A stretch of 64,000 bases of DNA, from contig JAEDMP010000002.1 of assembly GCA_016302965.1 (NCBI GenBank), positions 15,839 to 79,838 of the forward strand, written 5' to 3'. Both the position numbers and the translations under genes were made by a program. Source of the DNA: Bacteroidaceae bacterium. Its GTDB lineage: Bacteria; Bacteroidota; Bacteroidia; Bacteroidales; Bacteroidaceae. Shown in pieces: positions 60,132 through 64,000 of the stretch. Position 1 is the first letter of the stretch. Every line of letters begins with the position of its first letter. The notes below the pieces were generated by a model. That model did no database searches. It was given only the letters and a program-made list of their open reading frames with translations, and had not been told where the DNA came from.

Positions 60132-61460
60132 ATGGCAGACCAATATAACAATCTCGGAGTAGTAGACTTCGGGGCTCCCGAAAAAGAAAACAGCATCATC
60201 AAGGTGATTGGTGTGGGAGGAGGTGGCGGCAATGCCGTCAACCACATGTATCGTGAGGGTATTCACGACGTATCGTTCGTATTGTGCAACACCGACAACC
60301 AGGCACTCAACGACAGTCCCGTGCCCGTGCATCTGCAACTCGGCAGTGAGGGACTCGGAGCCGGCAACCGTCCCGAACGGGCGCGCCAGGCTGCTGAGGA
60401 GAGCATCGAGGATATCCGCAACATGCTCAACGACGGCACCCGCATGGCGTTCATCACGGCCGGTATGGGTGGCGGAACCGGAACAGGTGCGGCTCCCGTC
60501 ATCGCCCGTGTGAGCAAGGAGATGGGTATCCTCACCGTGGGTATCGTCACCATTCCCTTCCGTTTCGAAGGCCCCCGCAAGATCGACCAGGCACTCGACG
60601 GTGTGGAAGAGATGGCCAAGCATGTGGATGCACTGCTCGTTATCAACAATGAGCGCCTGCGCGAAATCTATCCCGAACTATCCATCCTCGATGCCTTCGG
60701 CAAGGCCGATGATACGCTCAGCGTGGCCGCCAAGAGTATCGCAGAGATTATCACCGTACATGGACTCATCAACCTCGACTTCAACGATGTGCGCACCGTG
60801 CTCAAGGATGGTGGCGTGGCCATCATGTCGACGGGCTTCGGAGAGGGTGAGGGTCGTGTGAAGAAGGCCATCGACGATGCCCTCAACTCCCCCCTGCTCA
60901 ACGACAACGATGTGTTCCACTCGAAGAAGATTCTGCTCAGCATCTCTTTCTGTGGCGACAAGGATGGCAAGGACTCGCTCATGATGGAGGAGATGAACGA
61001 TGTGAACGATTTCATGGCACGTTTCGGCGACTTTGAAATCAAATGGGGTCTCGCCACCGACCCCGAACTGGGCAAGAAGGTGAAGGTGACCATCCTCGCC
61101 ACCGGCTTCGGTGTGGAGAATGTGGACGGTATGAACAACCATATCAAGCGTCACACCCAGGAGGAAATCAACAACCTGGCCGAACAGCAGCAGAAGGATG
61201 CCGACCTGCAGCAGCGCCGTGAGCATTACTACGGCACTGACGGTAACACCGCCCGCTACAAGCGTCGTCCCAACATCTATCTGTTCCGTCAGGAGGACCT
61301 CGACAACGATGACATCATCTCTGCCGTAGAGTCGACCCCCACCTACAAGCGCACCAAGGAGATGTACAACAGCATCCGTAACCAGTCGGACGATGTGACT
61401 GAAGAACGTCTTTCTGACGACGATACGCTTGCCAATCAGGGGGTCATCCGCTTCTCCTGA
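60132..61460 (+). CDS. ftsZ: Cell division protein FtsZ
   Basis: Tubulin-like GTPase forming the Z ring. The 442 residues: GVGGGGGNAVNHMY (near 27), the tubulin signature GGGTGTG (113-119), the T7-type loop NLDFNDVRTVLKDGG (near 217), and VTILATGFGVEN (near 320). After the GTPase core comes a Gln/Arg-rich linker (EEINNLAEQQQKDADLQQRR) and a C-terminal tail ending LANQGVIRFS, which does not look like the proteobacterial FtsA-binding peptide. Confidence 0.97.
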   Translation: MADQYNNLGVVDFGAPEKENSIIKVIGVGGGGGNAVNHMYREGIHDVSFVLCNTDNQALNDSPVPVHLQLGSEGLGAGNRPERARQAAEESIEDIRNMLNDGTRMAFITAGMGGGTGTGAAPVIARVSKEMGILTVGIVTIPFRFEGPRKIDQALDGVEEMAKHVDALLVINNERLREIYPELSILDAFGKADDTLSVAAKSIAEIITVHGLINLDFNDVRTVLKDGGVAIMSTGFGEGEGRVKKAIDDALNSPLLNDNDVFHSKKILLSISFCGDKDGKDSLMMEEMNDVNDFMARFGDFEIKWGLATDPELGKKVKVTILATGFGVENVDGMNNHIKRHTQEEINNLAEQQQKDADLQQRREHYYGTDGNTARYKRRPNIYLFRQEDLDNDDIISAVESTPTYKRTKEMYNSIRNQSDDVTEERLSDDDTLANQGVIRFS

Positions 61461-61541
61461 GCAGGGGCTGTGGTTGATCCGCTCATCCCCTCTCCAATTG
61501 TATGAACATAGGTTGAATCATCATCAAATATCATATCAAAC

Positions 61542-61991
61542 ATGTCACTTTTCGAACAAGTAAGCAAGGATATTGTCGCAGCCATGAAGGCTAAGGACAA
61601 GGTGCGCTTGGAGGCGCTCCGCAACATCAAGAAAGTATTTATTGAAGCCAAGACTGCTCCCGGTGCCAACGACACCCTCGATGATGCCGTGGCCCTGAAA
61701 CTGTTGCAGAAACTGGCCAAGCAGGGTCGCGACTCTTCCGCCCTTTATACCGGACAGAACCGTGCCGACCTGGCTGAGGCTGAGATGGCTCAGGTAGCTG
61801 TTATCGAGGAGTATCTGCCCAAGGCCATGACCCGTGAGGAACTCGAGGCCGCCATCAAGGAAATCATTGCCCAGACGGGTGCCCAGAGCATCAAGGAGAT
61901 GGGTAAGGTGATGGGTGTGGCCAGCAAACAGCTCGCTGGCAAGGCTGATGGCAAGGCCATCTCCGAAGTGGTGAAGGCTCTGCTGGCCTGA
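61542..61991 (+). CDS. GatB/YqeY-domain protein
   Basis: 149 residues of the YqeY family, related to the tRNA-binding tail of amidotransferase GatB. Seen: VSKDIVAAMKAKDKVRLEALRNIKKVFIEAK at the start, EYLPKAMTREELEAAIKEII near 85-105, and MGKVMGVASKQLAGKADGKAISEVVKALL at the end. Its function as a free-standing protein is not established. It lies 81 nt after ftsZ and is followed by a strong terminator, so it is probably the last gene of the cluster transcript. Confidence 0.93.
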   Translation: MSLFEQVSKDIVAAMKAKDKVRLEALRNIKKVFIEAKTAPGANDTLDDAVALKLLQKLAKQGRDSSALYTGQNRADLAEAEMAQVAVIEEYLPKAMTREELEAAIKEIIAQTGAQSIKEMGKVMGVASKQLAGKADGKAISEVVKALLA

Positions 61992-62021
61992 TGCCCACAA
62001 TCCCAGTAATCATTTGGAATA

Positions 62022-62074
62022 GGCAGACCCTTGAGTTTCATCTTTTCTTGAAATTCGAGGGTCTGCCCATTTTT
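62022..62074 (+). terminator. Intrinsic terminator of the dcw cluster
   Basis: 19-bp stem (62022-62040 with 62049-62067, two G-T pairs), 8-nt loop, then CATTTTTG. It lies 30 nt after the YqeY-family stop. Confidence 0.93.
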
Positions 62075-62081
62075 GTAAGTT

Positions 62082-62228
62082 TCAGAAGAAATAGATGCCG
62101 TTGGTGCTTATATCCTTTCTCGGGATGGTATAGCTTCAGACGGTGCCCCCCTTTTCTATCTTGCAGGTGTGCTGTTTCGTCTCCCGGTTGTAGTTGATGG
62201 CCTTGATGACCGAGTAGGGATTGAACAT
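62082..62228 (-). pseudogene. Short decayed reading frame with an internal TGA
   Basis: Minus-strand ATG at 62228, 30 codons (MFNPYSVIKAINYNRETKQH...), TGA at 62136-62138, then the same frame continues 17 codons (SYTIPRKDISTNGIYFF) to TGA at 62082-62084. It lies between the amidotransferase-like gene stop (62239) and the dcw terminator. It could be the 3' remnant of a larger gene, or a 30-residue peptide gene. No family recognised. Confidence 0.3.
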
Positions 62229-62238
62229 ACTCTCATGC

Positions 62239-63276
62239 CTATGGTTGGCCACTGGAGGTCTTGCGGGTTTTGACGCGGGTGATGAAGGAGACGATTAGGC
62301 CTTTGGCCTCTTCCATCGACATGAAACTGTCCTTATTGGCTGCTCCGGTGAGATGTTTCACGATTGCAGCTTCCGGGTGGAACTGTAATCCTATGGCAAG
62401 CGTCTTGTCCTTGCGCTCGATGGCCTCAATCATCTTCATTCCATTCACTTCCGTATAGCCTGACATCATGAGTGGCGTGTCTTCTACACTCAGGAGTGAC
62501 TGGTGGTGCCATGAGGGCACATTGTGAAGCAGTTCGCCCGCCATATCGTATAGTATGGACCCTTTTACTACGGTGACATTATGGGGAGAATAGTCGCGAT
62601 AGGAATCTGGCGAGTCCTTCTCGTTGCGATGTATATAGTCGTATGGTTCACATTTTTGCGCAAAGAATGTGGGGATATCCTGGATGACTGTTGCTCCGCT
62701 GATGATACCGAGCATCTGCATGCCACGGCAGAAGCCCAAAAGACTGATGTCATGTTTGAGACAGTAGTCCATAAGCGTATAGTCGTTAACGTCGCGTGTG
62801 GCGTTATAGTCGCGCTCAGCCTCAATCCCATGCCAAGGTTGGGGATTTGCAAAGAGTGTCGGGCTGACATCTTCGCCACCAGTGAAGATGACGGCATCCA
62901 CAGCCTTGACCGCATCACTGGCATTGCTGTTGGCAACTGACTCACGCAGAGAGTTTGCTGCGGCAAGAGTGAGATGACCAGGGATATCTATACACTCGGT
63001 AGCCACTTGGTTTCCCTGATAGGCGATGTCGTTACATTCCACCTGAGGGAGCAATACAGGTGTGGCGCCACATTCCTTGATCGCAGTTACTACATTGGTG
63101 TAGAATTCAGAGTCAAGGTCGCTACGCCAGGAAATCCCGATTGTGACAGGATTGTCCACCGTGGTATTGTCATCAGAGTCGCTGCAGGAGCTTAAAAATA
63201 GCGACACGAGAACCAAAAACAGCAAATAGAGTCTGAAGGACTCAAATTTGTTTGTCATACATTGTTGTTTCATCAT
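62239..63276 (-). CDS. Lipoprotein with class I glutamine amidotransferase-like (peptidase C26) domain
   Basis: 345 residues. Lipoprotein signal (LYLLFLVLVSLFLSSC, cysteine 31) followed by acidic SDSDD. The domain resembles gamma-glutamyl hydrolases of the PuuD/C26 group: VTIGISWR start, DAVIFTGGEDVSPTLF, nucleophile GFCRGMQMLG (C183), and QFHPEA (H300, E302) completing the triad. PuuD-type enzymes are cytoplasmic, whereas this one is exported and membrane-anchored, so it may act on gamma-glutamyl peptides outside the cytoplasm. Two ATGs at 63276/63273 and one at 63258 could start it; 63258 gives the cleanest signal peptide. Own promoter upstream. Confidence 0.85.
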   Translation of the reverse strand: MMKQQCMTNKFESFRLYLLFLVLVSLFLSSCSDSDDNTTVDNPVTIGISWRSDLDSEFYTNVVTAIKECGATPVLLPQVECNDIAYQGNQVATECIDIPGHLTLAAANSLRESVANSNASDAVKAVDAVIFTGGEDVSPTLFANPQPWHGIEAERDYNATRDVNDYTLMDYCLKHDISLLGFCRGMQMLGIISGATVIQDIPTFFAQKCEPYDYIHRNEKDSPDSYRDYSPHNVTVVKGSILYDMAGELLHNVPSWHHQSLLSVEDTPLMMSGYTEVNGMKMIEAIERKDKTLAIGLQFHPEAAIVKHLTGAANKDSFMSMEEAKGLIVSFITRVKTRKTSSGQP

Positions 63277-63323
63277 TGATTATTCTTAAATAAAATACTA
63301 TACCTTAGATTTCTAAAACGTTG

Positions 63324-63355
63324 CAAAATTAATGTTTTATTTAATCAAATCCAAA
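63324..63355 (-). promoter_or_regulatory. Promoter of the C26-type lipoprotein gene
   Basis: Minus-strand TTTG (63352-63355), 20-nt spacer, TAATTTTG (63324-63331): both exact. It lies 47 nt before 63276. Confidence 0.85.
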
Positions 63356-63529
63356 GTTTTTGGCTATAATTGTTAATGGCGCTAAATGTTTTTATCCTTT
63401 AGTACCATTAATGATGAACTCAACTTTCGGCAGTGGTAATTCCCAATGTATAAGGGTTTTATTTAAACCACAGAGATAAAGAGAAAAACCTTATTTCCGC
63501 AGTACTATAGTTAACATTATTTATAAGCA

Positions 63530-63595
63530 CCTGAGCAACAAGTAACGCATTCACTCCTATATAACATTTATCTGTTATTTCTCGTTTTGCTCAGG
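63530..63595. repeat. Inverted repeat in AT-rich intergenic DNA
   Basis: CCTGAGCAA (63530-63538) and TTGCTCAGG (63587-63595), with an inner ATAAC...GTTAT hairpin (63561-63578). No T run follows either side. Nothing else recognisable between 63356 and 63689. Confidence 0.4.
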
Positions 63596-63689
63596 GAAAG
63601 GGTCCTGTGGTGAACTGAATAGTTACATACCCACTGCTTGGAGTTAATTCCTGTTAATTTTCCTGTTGGTGAGATATTTTCTTCCTTAT

Positions 63690-63722
63690 TTTGTTTTTTA
63701 TCAAATATTTTTTGTATTTTTG
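63690..63722 (+). promoter_or_regulatory. Canonical orphan promoter
   Basis: TTTG (63690-63693), 21-nt spacer, TATTTTTG (63715-63722). No convincing gene begins within the remaining 278 nt of the window. Confidence 0.75.
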
Positions 63723-64000
63723 CATTGGACTATTATAGCCTTGTTTACTGGTTGTCGCCGTCAGACGAGTTCTTACACAGCATCAGTAGAGGTAGCCTAC
63801 GCCGTGCAGAGTATGGTGGAGTCATCATCATGACGAAGTCGTACAAAGCGGGTAATGGGAGGGAAAGAATAGTCCAGACATATTGAAGGCGTTTACTAAC
63901 GCTCTGTTTGAGACGTGCTGGAAATCACGCAAATTTTCAAATTCGATCGAATTGGGCAATGCGAGAGCCTCGGTACGTGGAACGGACAACAGACGTTTCC
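63723..64000 (+). other. Hairpin-rich transcribed region running off the window; no protein recognised
   Basis: Downstream of the orphan promoter the base composition becomes GC-balanced. Small hairpins are visible: GCGTT-TACT-AACGC (63889-63902), CGTG...CACG (63914-63929), the 14-bp palindrome AATTCGATCGAATT (63940-63953) and CGAG-AGC-CTCG (63962-63972). The open frame at 63638-63886 crosses the promoter and has no family features. Options are a structured RNA, the 5' part of an intron or retroelement, or a long leader of the next gene. The sequence to the right is needed. Confidence 0.35.

Noticed and set aside
63638..63886. 82-residue frame as a real gene
   Set aside because: It crosses an exact promoter, so its first codons would not be transcribed; composition and product look random.
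63840..64000. RNase P RNA, tmRNA or SRP RNA
   Set aside because: The region has a weak GAGGGAAAG-like stretch, but the conserved RNase P core, tmRNA tag region and SRP loop are not present.

Overview
The window looks like chromosomal DNA of a Bacteroidota, most likely a Prevotellaceae-type gut or oral anaerobe. The signs are SusC/SusD outer-membrane pairs, Bacteroidota promoters (TTTG about 20 nt before TAnnTTTG), C-terminal regions resembling type IX sorting domains, a Bacteroidota-type division and cell-wall cluster with an enlarged MraY and PASTA-bearing FtsI, and a probable glycine-lipid acyltransferase pair. Species cannot be fixed from the sequence alone.

Layout. 1-9.3 kb is housekeeping: the 5' part of gyrB, rpsT and tRNA-Glu (minus) diverging from recO (plus); a tandem pair of Na+-coupled NSS transporters; VanZ-like and CYTH genes converging with overlapping ends; prfB without the usual programmed frameshift; and an acyl-CoA synthetase. 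9.33-9.75 kb is intergenic, with a 116-nt palindrome rich in GTAC and a strong terminator. 9.75-26.9 kb is one seven-gene minus-strand operon in the order FAS1 lipoprotein, SusC, SusD, FAS1, FAS1, SusC, SusD. Upstream lie a 981-residue secreted modular protein (27.1-30.1 kb) and a 1.5-kilo-residue protein (30.2-34.8 kb) joining a rhamnogalacturonan-lyase-like (PL11) propeller to autotransporter-style repeats. No regulator gene is visible in this accessory block.

35.1-45 kb returns to core functions: a YjbQ-family protein, an M20 peptidase, a dut-TPR-lipoprotein-EnvC operon diverging from dgt, and two acyltransferases resembling GlsA/GlsB. 45.5-62.0 kb is the complete-looking dcw cluster: mraZ, rsmH, ftsL, ftsI, murE, mraY, murD, ftsW, murG, murC, ftsQ, ftsA, ftsZ and a YqeY-family gene, ending in a strong terminator. 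Three TGGGN repeats with a 10-bp period sit just upstream of the mraZ -7 element and form a textbook candidate MraZ operator. murF, murB and ddl are not in the cluster.

The right end (62.1-64.0 kb) holds a lipoprotein with a class I glutamine-amidotransferase-like fold, a small decayed reading frame, and AT-rich DNA with a canonical orphan promoter (63690-63722). That promoter drives a hairpin-rich transcript running off the window with no recognisable protein.

The best candidates for an undescribed system are the double SusCD-FAS1 operon and the PL11-repeat fusion beside it. The orphan transcript and the GTAC palindrome are the main non-coding puzzles.
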